From: Sophora flavescens
Taxonomy: Eukaryota; Streptophyta; Magnoliopsida; Fabales; Fabaceae
Length of the DNA: 64,000 nt
Assembly (NCBI GenBank): GCA_030762895.1
Contig: CM061065.1
Span: forward strand, 63,658,200-63,722,199
Direction: 5' to 3'
Shown here: piece by piece, positions 19,707 through 30,798 of the stretch
Numbering within the stretch: position 1 is the first letter of the stretch
How the letters are laid out: every line of letters begins with the position of its first letter
Program-made: the position numbers and the translations under genes
Notes under the pieces: generated by a model
The model's database searches: none
What the model was told of the DNA's origin: nothing
Seen by the model: the letters and a program-made list of their open reading frames with translations, nothing else

Positions 19707-22700
19707 TGAGACACCCCGTTCTTCCCCATTGTATTATTAAATTACAACCTTAATATTTATTTACTTAATCGCGCGCTTATCGTTGAAAATACGTAAAAAT
19801 TAAAACTTAATTAATAATTATATAACTTATGTAGATATAAAACACACCAAACGATATTACATAAATACACACATAAGTATCCTCTATTTTACACAACACT
19901 GTTTAGGGTATCCTCTCAGTAGGATCCCTCACAGGCATAAACTTAAACAAAAGTTGTACTTAGCGGAAAATATAAATACTCCTTAGACACACTGACCATA
20001 ATGTCTAAACTCTAATCGCCATGAATCACAGCTCGACCTCCAGCATCTGGTTCGTAAGGAGTTCCATCTAATTCCTCAGCAATTGGTTCCTCCATCGGGT
20101 CTTCTCGTACGATCACATCAGAAATAAAATACAACACGTAGAAAGATATAGGGAATAAGAAACAGTTCTATCATCAAAAAGCGGAAAAGATTCATAGTAT
20201 ATCATACAATAAATGTCAGAGACAAGCAGCACACATAGATAACAAATCATCCTCAAATTATGATATTGTCCTCTACCCTCTGCTCATGTAGTCTAAACAC
20301 TTATACTATCATAACTGTCTCTATTCCTTCCACGTTCGTTAGTAGTCCAGGGTAGTCCGATGCAAAGAACTCAACATAGTACACTTATATCTTTCGATAG
20401 GATAAGACTCAACATAGTGCCCTTCTATCTTTCGATAGGAAAAAACTCAACATAGTGCCCTTCTATCTTTCGATAGGATAAGACTCAACATAGTGCCCTT
20501 CTATCTTTCGATAGGATAAAACTCAGCATAGTATACTTCTATCTTTTGATAGGATAAGACTCAACATAGTGCCCTTCTATCTTTCGATAGGATAAAACTC
20601 ACCATAGTACACTTCTATCTTTTGATAGGATAAGACTCAACATAGTGCCCTTCTATCTTTCGATAGGATAAATCAGATCGACGCGTCATGGACTGAAAGA
20701 GTATTTGCATCAAAGCCTCTATATGAATCTCACTATCTCAAATCAATAACAACCTTGTACCTCAAGCTCCCATCATAACCTCAACTCGCATTCTATGTCA
20801 CATCTCATCCATTAGATAACTTAATTAAGCTAGGCACCTCTAAGTCAATTCATTCTCTCACCCCAAACAATCATCTCCTGAACCACATATATCCTTACTT
20901 AAAATCAACTAGGCACAATATTAAAACCAGGCAGATCATGCATAACACATTAATCAACAGAATATTCAAATATCTCAATATCATATAAAGCAATTTATCA
21001 CAACCAACTCATAATAATCAAACCAAATAAATAACAAAGTCAGACTCTGTCACGGCGTGGCCGTGATAGCCATCACGGCTGTGACAGACAACAAAGGCAA
21101 GAATTCTACAAACAGAACCTGTCACGGTCTGGCCATGACAACCATCACGGCCGTGACAGACAGCAACCATCCTCAATATCATAATTATTCAAACACCGAA
21201 ATAATACGTCACATGCAGATGGAATACCTCAACCAGCGTATCACAGAATTAAATAACATAAAATCAAACATCCTCACATACTTAAAATCAACTTAATGTC
21301 GATAAACCTACAATCCCCGAATCACCATTGGTTTTACAGAAAAGGTTTCCAATGGGATTTTGGTCTTGTCGATTACTCGACTACTAGTAGGGTTTAGGTC
21401 GCCCTACACAATTATCATATAATCTACTACTTATCGATTCCGACGATAGGTTGATTCTTTTCCCCACCTGAGTTATCACCGGAAACACGTACACGACGAT
21501 CCTCGTTATCCCGCCACGAGTTAACACAACCACCTTCATCCAAACAACATAACTATAATTAATCAACTAACAACCATCTATGACACTTTAGGGCTAGGTT
21601 CGGCCAAGACTTAGAAATTAGGTTTAGGGTTATCTTCTTAATGCCATCTTTTGGATCCTAGTTACAAGAGTCTTAACTAACATAGATTACTTATTACAAT
21701 ACTAAAAATTGAAACAAAATCCTCTAACCTTTAGGGTTAGGGTTTCGGCCAAGGGCTGACTTTTAGGGTTCAAAATCCTTAAAATTGCTAATCATGATTA
21801 AGTCATAGATTAATGGTCCTTAATTAACCTAAATCATAAATTAGTGACTAAACAACTAAGTTTCAAACTCAAAACTTCCTAACTCTCATATACTAAGATT
21901 CGGCCTTAACATGTTCATATGGCTAGGGTTCTTAATTTGATAAACCAACTTGGATTTATTAAGCATACATACTAATAGCTTGATTACTAAGGTCATTAAT
22001 GAAAACTTTGAACAAAACTCATCTAGTTCCAAGAACTAGGGTTTCGGCCTTGATGAAATCAATAGGTGAGAGTTCGATTTTTGATCTTCTATATGCTTGG
22101 ATACAAGAACTATCAAGGTATTTGAAGATTGAATCATGAATCAAGACATGAAAATGAAACAAAACCTATGAACACAACATTGACCTAGGTTCGGCCAAGT
22201 CCAGAAATTAGGGAAAGAAATTTCTCATGATCTTATGCTTCTAGATGATGAAAATATAGATGATTATAAGATCATAGCAATTGGTTTCATGTCAAAAGGA
22301 TTTTTCTAGAATTAGTTATGAATTTTTGAAGTTAGCTTCATGAACTTTGAATCTTATGAAGAACATGATGATCAAAGGCATAAACTCAAGAATCTTGTGA
22401 AGATAAAAGCTTAGAATATCAAGATTAAGAGAGACTACCTATTGATGATCAAAGAAAAGGATGATCTTGATGATGTTCTTCACAAATTTCTCATGGTGTT
22501 CTTGAGAAACTTAGAGAAGAAGATGAACATGATGAGGGTTTAGAACAGTTTTAGTAATTTGGGTATATCTCTCAACATACTTGTCCGTTTTGGATTATCT
22601 TTATGTAGTTGGAAATAAGAGATAAAGATGAACAACTTTCATGTTGAAAGTTTTCCGAGATTCAGAGCATAAACTGGTCAGAATTTCGTGGCAGTTTCGG

Positions 22701-23384
22701 GTGATTGATGAGAGAATGACTTTGCCTTATAACTCATCCACTTAACATAAATGTCATTTATGGCTTAGGAAAAGTGATGTCCAAGTGATTGGAATGGAGG
22801 AAGGAGCCGTGAGTTTTGGGTTGGATTTGGTCAAATTTTCCAATGGCATGGCTTGTAATTGTCATAAAAAGACAGGGGTAAAATGGTCATTTCATAGCAA
22901 AAATTCACTTTGTCATAAATGCGTCATTATGGCCATTATGACTCGGATAAGCTCGTCATAAATGTTCGTCAAGTCGGTCAAATCCATCATCTCAGCTACG
23001 TTGCAGACTCCGGTTTTCATCTAGCGCAGGTTTTTCCTAGAGATAATCTCGACGTATACGCCCGTAACAATTATAATATTTTAATTTTTTTACCAAAATT
23101 TTCAAAACTTCCAGTATCGTAGCAAATACGATAAAAACATTTTTCATCTCATTCACGAATTAAAATTACGTCTTTTGAGCAGTATAATTATACTGTCAAT
23201 GGAATTCGCGGGCCGGGTTTCGCCTGACTTTCGAACCTAATTTTAAATCGTAGCTTCCTACATTCAAGTAGGATTGAGTACTAAACTCCGTTTAATTAAA
23301 ATAATTTTCTAAAACTCAAATAAATTTATAAACATATTTATATGTATTACTGTTATTTCAAACAGTGAAATACAGGGTGTTACA
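19707..23384 (-). repeat. 5' LTR of Tekay-C (3678 bp)
   Basis: On the minus strand it starts TGTAACACCCTG at 23384 and ends GGGTGTCTCA at 19707, next to the primer-binding site. It shares long blocks with the solo LTR. No protein gene is supported: the short ORFs at 21057-21296, 21384-21566 and 22919-23122 have no recognisable family and lie in conserved LTR sequence. It contains the 38-bp repeat array at 20371-20674. Confidence 0.9.
20371..20674. repeat. 38-bp tandem repeat with hairpin (8 copies)
   Basis: TCAACATAGT.C.CTTCTATC recurs at 20371, 20409, 20447, 20485, 20523, 20561, 20599 and 20637, exactly 38 bases apart. Each unit has the stem-loop CTATC-TTTC-GATAG. Lies within the Tekay-C LTR. 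Confidence 0.95.
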
Positions 23385-24444
23385 AGTTTTCTTTAATATT
23401 GGTCTAATCAAGAGTCTATTCATTACATAGCAAGCTGTAATCACATAATCTGCCCAAAAATATTTTGGCATATTAGAGTCATTTAACATGGTCCTAGCTA
23501 TTTCTTCTAGAGATCTATTCTTTCTTTCAACTACTCCATTTTGTTGTGGAGTTCTGGGTGCTGAAAAATTATGTTGTATACCATGTTCATCACAGAAGTT
23601 ATCAAATTCCTCATTTTGGAAATCACCTCCATGATCACTCCTTCTAGATACAATTTTCATTTCTTTCTCATTTTGTACAAGTTTGGCCAATTTCTTAAAA
23701 GCAGAGAAAGCATTATTTTTGTGTGCTAAGAACAATGTCCAAGAATATCGAGATAAATCATCCACTATTACTAAGGCATACAAGTTTCCTCCAAAGCTTT
23801 TGGTTCTAGATGGACTAAATAAATCCATGTGCAAAAGTTGCAAGGGTCTAGTTGTTAACACAATGTTCTTAGGTTTGAAAGAGACCTTCACTTGCTTTCC
23901 CTTTTGACATGCATCACATAGGCCATCTTTCACAAATTTCAGTTTAGGTAATCCATCCACAAAGATCTTTAGAAATTACTTTGTTTAAGTGGTTCATGTG
24001 GATATGTGAAATCCTTCTATGCCAAAGCCAATTCTCTTGCTCTTTTGAAATTAGGCAACATACATTATTTGAAGAGGTATTATCTAAGTCAAGCATATAG
24101 ATGTTATCTATCATATGGCCAATCAGTTTCAGATTTGCATCATTCCGATTTTCTATCATACAACTATTGGAATTGAATTTTATCTTGTAACCTTTGTCAC
24201 ATAACTGACTTATACTCAAAAGATTGTGCTTTAATCCCTCAACATATAGTACATCTTCAACAATTGTTGTTGAGTCACTTCCTTTGTTGCCAATGCCAAG
24301 TATCCTCCCTTTGTTATTGTCTCCATATGTAACACTTCCACTAGATTTTGGAGTGAATGTTATAAACTTGCTTCTGTCTCCTGTCATGTGCTTGGAACAA
24401 CCACTATCAAGGTACCATTTAACATTATTGGCCTTCCAACGCAT
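23385..24444 (-). pseudogene. copia-2 protease remnant and integrase, truncated
   Basis: The protease site WYLDSGCSKHMTGDRSKF is at about 24370-24415, followed by the pre-integrase domain (WHRRISHIHMNHLNK) and the integrase core (CDACQKGK, HMDLFSPSR, IVDDLSRYSW, RRSDHGGDFQN, QQNGVVERKNRSL). A frameshift near 23950 separates the pre-integrase domain from the core. The frame stops abruptly after LLIRPILKKT because the Tekay-C LTR begins there at 23384. The C-terminal integrase and reverse transcriptase expected next are missing from the window. Confidence 0.88.
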
Positions 24445-24486
24445 CTACAAAATAGATTTTCAAACTTTTCTTTTAGGTACCCAAAT

Positions 24487-26162
24487 CTAGTTGGGTCCTT
24501 TGTTGTTAGTCATCACATATGTTCCCTTAGGAACCCATATTTGCTTAACATTTATCCTTGAAGGATTTCTAAAATAGCAAGTAGAAGCAGTGTGTCCTTT
24601 TCTAGCATAATAGAAACATTTGACAAAAGGACTAGTAGATGACTTAGGTGCAACAAAGAGTTTCTTAAAAGCTTTTTCATGCATTGCTGGTTGGTAATCT
24701 ATTCCGGCATTATCATATACTCCTTTTTGTTGTCCAAGAATTGCATTAAAATTATCTCTTCCTAAAGTAAATTTAGAGAGAGTGGTTTTTAGTTTTTCAA
24801 CCTCTTTTTCAAGCATATTGCAATTATAACATGTAGAGCTAGATGCACTTAGCCTACTATTTTTAGATTCTAGTTATTTATTCTTAATTTGAAGAGTTGC
24901 ATATTCACTACATTGTTTAGCAATGACTTTCCTAGATGACATTAATTGCTCAGCAATTCTCAGATATTCACTATGTAATTCATCAAAAGCATCTTGCAGT
25001 TCATCATAAGTAGGGGGAAGATCATTTACCTCATCTTCAATTTCTGTATCACTTTGATGACTGGTCATAAGGCAAAGATTTGCCTCTTCTTCCTCAGATT
25101 CTTCAGGGAATCCATGTCATTCTCCTCTCATGCTATGTATGCTCTTCTTAGCTTTTTGTTCTTCTTGTCTTTGGACTCAAAGTTGTCATGCTTGTCCTTC
25201 TTTTGAAGCCTTGGACACTCATTCTTGTAATGTCCAGTTTTTCCACATTCAAAGCATTTTACATTTATATTTGAACTTTCGCCTTTTGAGAGATTCTTTT
25301 TGGAAAAGAAGTTTGAGGGCTTTTTGTTGAAGGTTTTCATCTTCTTGTGAAACCTCTTGAATTTTCTGACCAGCAGTCCCATGTCTTCTTCAGAATCTTC
25401 TTCCTCCTCAAGTTCTTCATCTTCATCACTGTCATGAACTTCTTTGGAGATATGAGCCTTTAGTGATAAGCCTTTCTTTTTCTTCTCCTTCTCTTCATGA
25501 TCATTCAGTCTATGTAGTTCCTTCTCATGTTCTTTCAACTTTCCAAATAAGGTAGCAATGTTCATGGCATCTAAGTCTTGTGCTTCAGCTATAGTAGTAA
25601 TCTTTGGTTGCCATTCTCTTGTCAAGCATCTCATAACTTTGTTGATTTGTTGTTCATCTAAGATAGTCTTTCCAAGTCCATTTAGTTGATTCACAGTATG
25701 AGTGAACCTCCTTTGCATATCATTGATGTCTTCATCTTTCTTCATGTGAAAGAGTTCATACTCGTGCATGAGTGAATTCATTCTTGCTCTCTTCACATCA
25801 CTTGTCCCTTCATGAGTAACTTGCAGCGTATCCTACATTTGTTTTGTTGTCTTACAATTAGAGTCCCTGAAAAATTCATCATAACTCAAAGCAGCAATTA
25901 TAATATTCTTAGCTTTAGCATTATAACCTACTCTTTTCTAGTCCTCATCATCCCATTCAGCTCTAGGCTTATTTGTCATGGTGCCATTTGCATCAAGATT
26001 ATGAGGGATGTATGGACCATTCCCAACAGCATCTGATGCATCAAGACCACTTGCCTCAAGGAATATTAACATCCTTTCTTTCCAATACATATAGGCAGTG
26101 CCATTGAATGCAGGGGGTCTTGCTAGAGAAGCCCCTTCTCCCAAGATGTCATTTGAAGCCAT
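24487..26162 (-). pseudogene. copia-2 Gag, multiply broken
   Basis: The start at 26162 (MASNDILGEGASLARPP) lies 36 bases from the primer-binding site. Recognisable blocks: AYMYWKERMLIFLEA, VTHEGTSDVKRARMNSLMHE (about 25800), LTREWQPKITTIAEAQ (about 25600), the CCHC knuckle CFECGKTGHYKNEC (about 25220-25260), a coiled-coil region near 24900-25070 and a terminal knuckle-like CFYYARKGHTASTC near 24590. In-frame stops occur after WDDED (about 25938), within the KTTKQM segment (about 25833, where the family has tryptophan) and after RRAYIA (about 25128). Sister of the copia-1 Gag but clearly diverged from it. Confidence 0.85.
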
Positions 26163-26197
26163 CCTCTTAAGCTATTAAGCTTTACACAAGAGTGAAA

Positions 26198-26209
26198 GCT
26201 CTGATGCCA
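26198..26209 (-). other. Primer-binding site of copia-2
   Basis: The minus strand reads TGGCATCAGAGC, one base from the initiator-Met tRNA complement, two bases from the LTR start at 26212. Confidence 0.85.
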
Positions 26210-26954
26210 CTTGTTGGTTGTGGCTTCTAATACTCAAGAAAGGGGGGTTGAATTAAGTATGTGTTATTTTGAAAACTTTTCCCCTTTTTGCAAAAACTGA
26301 AACTTTTCTCAACTTCTTGAAAAATGTTTTATCAACCAACTTAAACGAAAACAAGTTTTTGCTTAGTGATAGGTTCAAAAATTTATTCTTTTACAAGAAA
26401 GATAGAGATGAAAATATTGATTCAGATATTATGCATTCACAGATTTACTCCTTAACAATTTGCTTAATCACACATTCATCAAATAAAGCAATTAAAAGAG
26501 TTAAGGGATAGAGAGAAATGCAAACCGCGAATTTATCCTGGTTCAGCTACCTCCTCTAGTAACCTACATCCAGTCCCCCACTTTGCAGTGAGTTTTGTCC
26601 ACTAAAAATCAAAACAATTACAGGATTCTTTACAAGCTTCAACTCCCAGGTTCCTTCTACCCAATTGAAAGCTTTTCAGTCAAAGCAATCTTGTAATTCC
26701 CAAGAGTCCCTTATACTCTTGTAAAACCACCAAGAGTCCTTTCTACTCTTGATCTACACAGAGAGAACACCTTCTCTCTAATCTTCCTTTTTCAGTAAGA
26801 AAGGTTATTGATTCAGATTATAAGAAATCAAATATTACAAATTGAAGCTCTAACAGAAATATATCAAGTATTCTCAATGAAAAGCTCTCTCAAAGAATTT
26901 TGTGTTTAATCTCAGTATTGAGTGAATTCGTGTTTAGAAAGTGTTTGCCCAAGC

Positions 26955-26962
26955 CTTTATAT
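26955..26962 (-). promoter_or_regulatory. TATA box of the copia-2 LTR promoter
   Basis: The minus strand reads CCTATATAAAGGC, the same TATATAAAG core as in the copia-1 LTR, and at the same place relative to an ATCGAT-rich array. Confidence 0.6.
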
Positions 26963-27059
26963 AGGAGTATGTCAAAATAGATCCGTTGGGCACACTTCAA
27001 AAGACCAAAACAAACTTTAATTGAAAATTTCAGTTATCTGTCAATCTATTGTCTAATTG

Positions 27060-27480
27060 ATGCATCAATCACAGATTCAACTTTCATAACTGAATACATC
27101 GATTGCATAATCGATTGTGTTCTTGAAAATTCTTGATTCTGACTGATACATAGATGTGTACATCGATTGTGTTTTTGAAAAACATAAGAGTTCTCAGTCC
27201 AGAAGTCTTTACATCGATTGGATGCATGTTTTCATAAGTGTTGGCTTCTGTTCAGCCTTTATGCATCGATTGGTCAATCGATTGTAAGCTTCTTTCAAAA
27301 AGTGTCAGCTTTTGTTTCACCTTATACATTGATTGTGCAATCGATGTATTGAAGCTTGTTATACATTTTTAAACATTGATGTATACTATTTATACATTGA
27401 TGTACACATTTATTTTCATTAAAAGTTAGTTAATTAACTGAAAATACATAGATGTATACATAGATGTACAGAACTTTCAA
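27060..27480. repeat. CATCGATTG-type repeats in the copia-2 U3
   Basis: Around a dozen variants of ACATCGATTG, CAATCGATTGT and CATAGATGTATACAT are scattered here, several of them palindromic (CAATCGATTG). They sit upstream of the TATA box on the minus strand. Confidence 0.65.
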
Positions 27481-27800
27481 TTAATCCTTTTTCATTTTAA
27501 GTTCATTTTACTTTATGAAAACCCTTTTTATTTTGTTTTTATGAGAGCTATTTCAAAAATAAAAACTTAAAATATTTCTTCACATTGATAATCTAATATT
27601 GCTTGAGATCCTTTGAGATTCTTCTTTGTCGTTCTTCATCTTCAAGCATTCCTTCATGATCCTTCTTTTGCTCCTTTGATCCATCGCATCATTTTCCTTG
27701 CACTGATTATATCTTATACAAACATTCAAACTTGGCAAGAAATTAGTGAATCAAAGTGTAATTCAAGTTAGTTTAATCAATAATCAAAACACACTAGACA

Positions 27801-28170
27801 TGGTTAGCCGTTGTAATCTAGTTGGTTCACGTTGGCCACTAAGTGCATGATGCTAAAATGTAGGAAAATATGTCAATAGGGACAGTTTTGCATAGTGTTC
27901 GAGTTGTAGCCTATAAATACCAATTGTAAATATTGTATAAGACATATCAATACAATTAAACACATTTTTATGCTCAATTTCTATTGCTTTCAATTTACTT
28001 TCACGAATTTAGTTTAGTTATTTTCACCTTCCACACTAAACACTCTTTTCAGTATTTTATGAACCCGCAAGTTAGGAGGCAGAACCCACCTTCTAACGTT
28101 ATTGGACTGATAAGGGAATCATTGTTATTTAAAATTAGTCGAGGTCACGGCTAGTTTTACTTCATCAGAT
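27801..28170 (+). other. Possible LTR remnant with TATA-like element
   Basis: GCCTATAAATACC at about 27910 followed by AT-rich leader-like sequence resembles the promoter part of a copia LTR, and the segment near 28060-28160 resembles an element leader. No second LTR or coding sequence supports it. Weak call. Confidence 0.25.
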
Positions 28171-29042
28171 AACACCATTTTTCCATTAAACTACTATACT
28201 TGAAACAATGCAACATAAGTTTAACATTAATTTCATATACTATGACATTAATTTCATCCCTTCGCACAACTCTATTCCAGTCTTCCATAATGGGTAATGT
28301 TCTAAAATCCTGACATCCAAATTGACTTTCATTTCACTTGATTAGTTTTATCTATCAGAAACACATGAACATCATTTCCGCCTCTACCAGATGTTGCACT
28401 TCTACAAAAACAACCAAAGCATTAAATCTCATAAAACTTCTTTGAACGTCTATCATATTCATTGAACTCGATCCATATACGCATATCTCCCAACACCACA
28501 ACCACAACCACAACCTAGACAACTATATAACAGAAACTAATTCCAATAAAAAAAGAAACAAAAAAATGGCACTCTACAAAAGCACACCTAAAAGTTTACG
28601 AACATATATATAATGTCATCTTCAGAGTGCAACATGATTCTGTCCTAAGACTAATTAATTACCTATTATGGGCCCTTAGCTAAAATTCCTTTTGACTTTT
28701 GTCAAATAGTCAACGAGAAATTGAAAGTAGATTTTACTGAATAAATAATAGTACTTTCTTTTTATGATTAAGTGCAATCCAAAGCACCCTGTTCATTTGC
28801 AGCACATACATATATGGAGAAAAGGCAAAAGTAGAGCACTTACTAAAATCTACTTTTATATTAGTCGATGTTTGAACAATTAAAACCGAACAAACAAATA
28901 TAATGATTCCGAACTTACACAATTGATGGCATTTACAAGCCAGTAGCACATCCCTTGTTGCCTATACTTACAGCGGGTCCCAATAAATGGTAACTCTAAG
29001 TTGGTTCATGGATCCTATTTGACAAGTCTGTATCTTATTTCC
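28171..29042. other. Unassigned AT-rich sequence
   Basis: I see no convincing gene, repeat or element here. The short ORF at 28734-28949 is low complexity in composition and has no recognisable motif. Confidence 0.5.
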
Positions 29043-29280
29043 CATTTTCATTTCCTAATTTTAGTAATAATTACAACAAAAATAATTATAAAATTATCAC
29101 ATTGTTTTCATTTTGTTTCATGTTTCTAAAGATTTGTATAGAAATCATGAAAACAACTTTTTGTTTGTTTTCACGATTTCCTGTACAAATCTTTAGAAAC
29201 AGGAAAACATATTGAAAACAAAGTAACAACTTTGTAATTATTTTTGTTGTAATTATATTTGAAATCAGAAAATGAAAACA
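29043..29280. mobile_element. Fold-back (palindromic) MITE-like element
   Basis: The left arm (29043-29157) and right arm (about 29168-29280) are near-perfect inverted copies. For example, TTTCTAAAGATTTGTA at 29125 pairs with TACAAATCTTTAGAAA at 29192, and TTACAACAAAAATAATTA pairs with TAATTATTTTTGTTGTAA. The loop is only about 10 bases. No coding capacity. Confidence 0.75.
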
Positions 29281-30155
29281 AAATTGGAAAAAAACCAAAA
29301 AGGCTCTAAGTCATCAGAATGAAAAACTCACTCACTTCCATCGAGAGGCATTAGTGCACAATAAAAAAGCAAGGTGAAAATAATCCACACATCACATGCT
29401 GACAAATAAAAACAATTGTTGCTAAAGATCCCTGCAAGTTAAAACTGAACAATAGTGAATAAACCAACTAGAGTTCAGATATGGGTCAAATTACCACCGT
29501 ATCAAAAGTGTTCTTGCAAATTCTGGTACTTAGGACTCGAATCAACAAAGAACAATATTGCTATCACAATAATTCACTCTTAATTCAAATGACACTCTTT
29601 TCATTCGAATATCTCTGAACTAGCAGAGTAAAAATACAGAAAATAGCTTAATTTTTTATCTTTCCTCCTGTTACGTATATACATAAGTTCAAAATTAAAC
29701 TACTCGGGGTTTCGCCCCAATACTCTTGGTAACTGCTTCTATCACGTTATCATTGTCCCCACATGTTCTCAAATTCCGCATAACATCTATTCCATTTCTC
29801 CTCAACTCCTACTCGGCCACTACCTTACTCGGAAGCCTTGACTCCAGCTCAGGCTGCATGTTGTTTGAACAGAGTCCCTAACTCGGCCTTATTCGGCCCA
29901 ATTCCTAACCTACATATTAATGATTGTACATTAGTCCCCCAAGCTTTAAGTTTCTTAAGAACGAAAGAGCTTCATTCCCACCGAGCCCTTATAGTTTTCT
30001 GTCTCATGCCACTATAAAACGGCCTAATCTTGGACATGCTTAACCCAATTGTCCTTGACAATACACTAGTCCCCTCAGCTATGAGCTTTGAGAAGGCGAC
30101 ATAGCTAAACTCAATTGTCCTTGACTTTTCACCGAGTTATAATACGAGAGACTGA
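29281..30155. other. Unassigned sequence, probably Tat-derived
   Basis: No gene seen. From about 29700 the sequence becomes rich in CTCGGCC-type strings and AGTCCCC segments as in the Tat elements further right, so it is probably decayed Tat non-coding DNA. Confidence 0.4.
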
Positions 30156-30229
30156 TTTGTGTGCCTCATTAAAACCTTCTCGCCCAAAAACCCTCTTGGA
30201 AAAAAAGAACGAGGTAGGAAAAAGAGTAC
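30156..30229. other. Tat conserved non-coding motif, copy 1
   Basis: GTGCCTCATTAAAACCTTCT then a stem-loop (CTCG...CGAG) and GAGGTAGGAAAAAGAGTAC. The same block occurs at 35487-35556 and 59311-59389, next to the 3' end of pol in both of those. Confidence 0.75.
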
Positions 30230-30798
30230 ACACACAAACAGTCTTGACTAGTCTTTAACTTTGTTTATCTCTTGCAGCTGACTATTGCCAACGACCGACA
30301 AACCTCCAAGAATTATGTTTTCCCAAATCTACCCTGAATTTCCCATTTTATACTTATTTTGATCTCCACCAATCCTTTTTCGTCCATGTGTCTTCTTCTC
30401 TTTACACCTCTTCCACTTCCTCTCCATCGGTGTACCTATTTGGGCGTGTGTTAATTAACACGCCTCCCCAAAACGTTTCCTTGAGCCACTCCCTTTCTTC
30501 CCACATCAATCACTCCAACTTCCCACCTAATCTCTGACCTATCTTGTCATTTACTGCCATCATGACACATGTCCATTACTGTAATGATTATCGTCTCTAT
30601 CCCTATCTCCTGTCTTTTCATTTTCCCACAGACACTCAGCTTTCATCACTTCCCTATTTAAACCTTGCAACCTTCCTTCTCCAACCCCCCACATACCTTC
30701 ATCTTCCACCTTCAAACTTTGAGTTTTATTCCATGCATTCTTGCCATCTCTTCCAGGTACGTCCTCTATTGCCCTCGCCTACTATTTACATTTTCAAA

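Larger units (their letters stand above)
17844..23384 (-). mobile_element. Gag-only Tekay-type element (Tekay-C)
   Basis: Minus-strand order: 5' LTR 23384-19707, PBS 19701-19690, gag 19476-18196, polypurine tract 17948-17933, and a stub of 3' LTR 17932-17844. Protease, RT, RNase H and integrase are absent: only about 220 non-coding bases separate the gag stop from the polypurine tract. The right side directly joins copia-2 integrase. The left LTR is cut down to about 90 bases by a deletion that also removed copia-2 reverse transcriptase. Confidence 0.85.
14387..27794 (-). mobile_element. Old Sire-type copia (copia-2), broken by three gypsy insertions
   Basis: Minus-strand pieces in element order: 5' LTR 26212-27794, PBS 26198-26209, gag 24487-26162, protease/integrase 23385-24444, [Tekay-C 17844-23384], RNase H piece 17702-17815, [solo LTR 14539-17701], RNase H piece 14387-14538, [Tekay-A ending 14386]. 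Integrase C-terminus and all of reverse transcriptase are missing between 23385 and 17815, so a deletion accompanied or followed the Tekay-C insertion. The 3' LTR is not in the window. Confidence 0.85.
26212..27794 (-). repeat. 5' LTR of copia-2 (about 1.58 kb)
   Basis: Starts TGTTGGTTGTGGC and probably ends in AAAACACA at 27794 (alternatively GACA at 27800). It carries a minus-strand TATA box at 26955-26962 and a long CGATTG-rich stretch upstream of it. No gene inside. Confidence 0.75.

Noticed and set aside
20371..20674. CRISPR-like array
   Set aside because: The 38-bp units are contiguous with no unique spacers, in a plant retrotransposon LTR.
29700..30155. 3' LTR of Tat-B
   Set aside because: Composition is Tat-like, but I could not match it to the LTR at 40994-41492, so I did not call it.
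30442..30463. GTGTTAATTAACAC palindrome as a regulatory operator
   Set aside because: Single short AT-rich palindrome without a partner copy; not distinguishable from chance.
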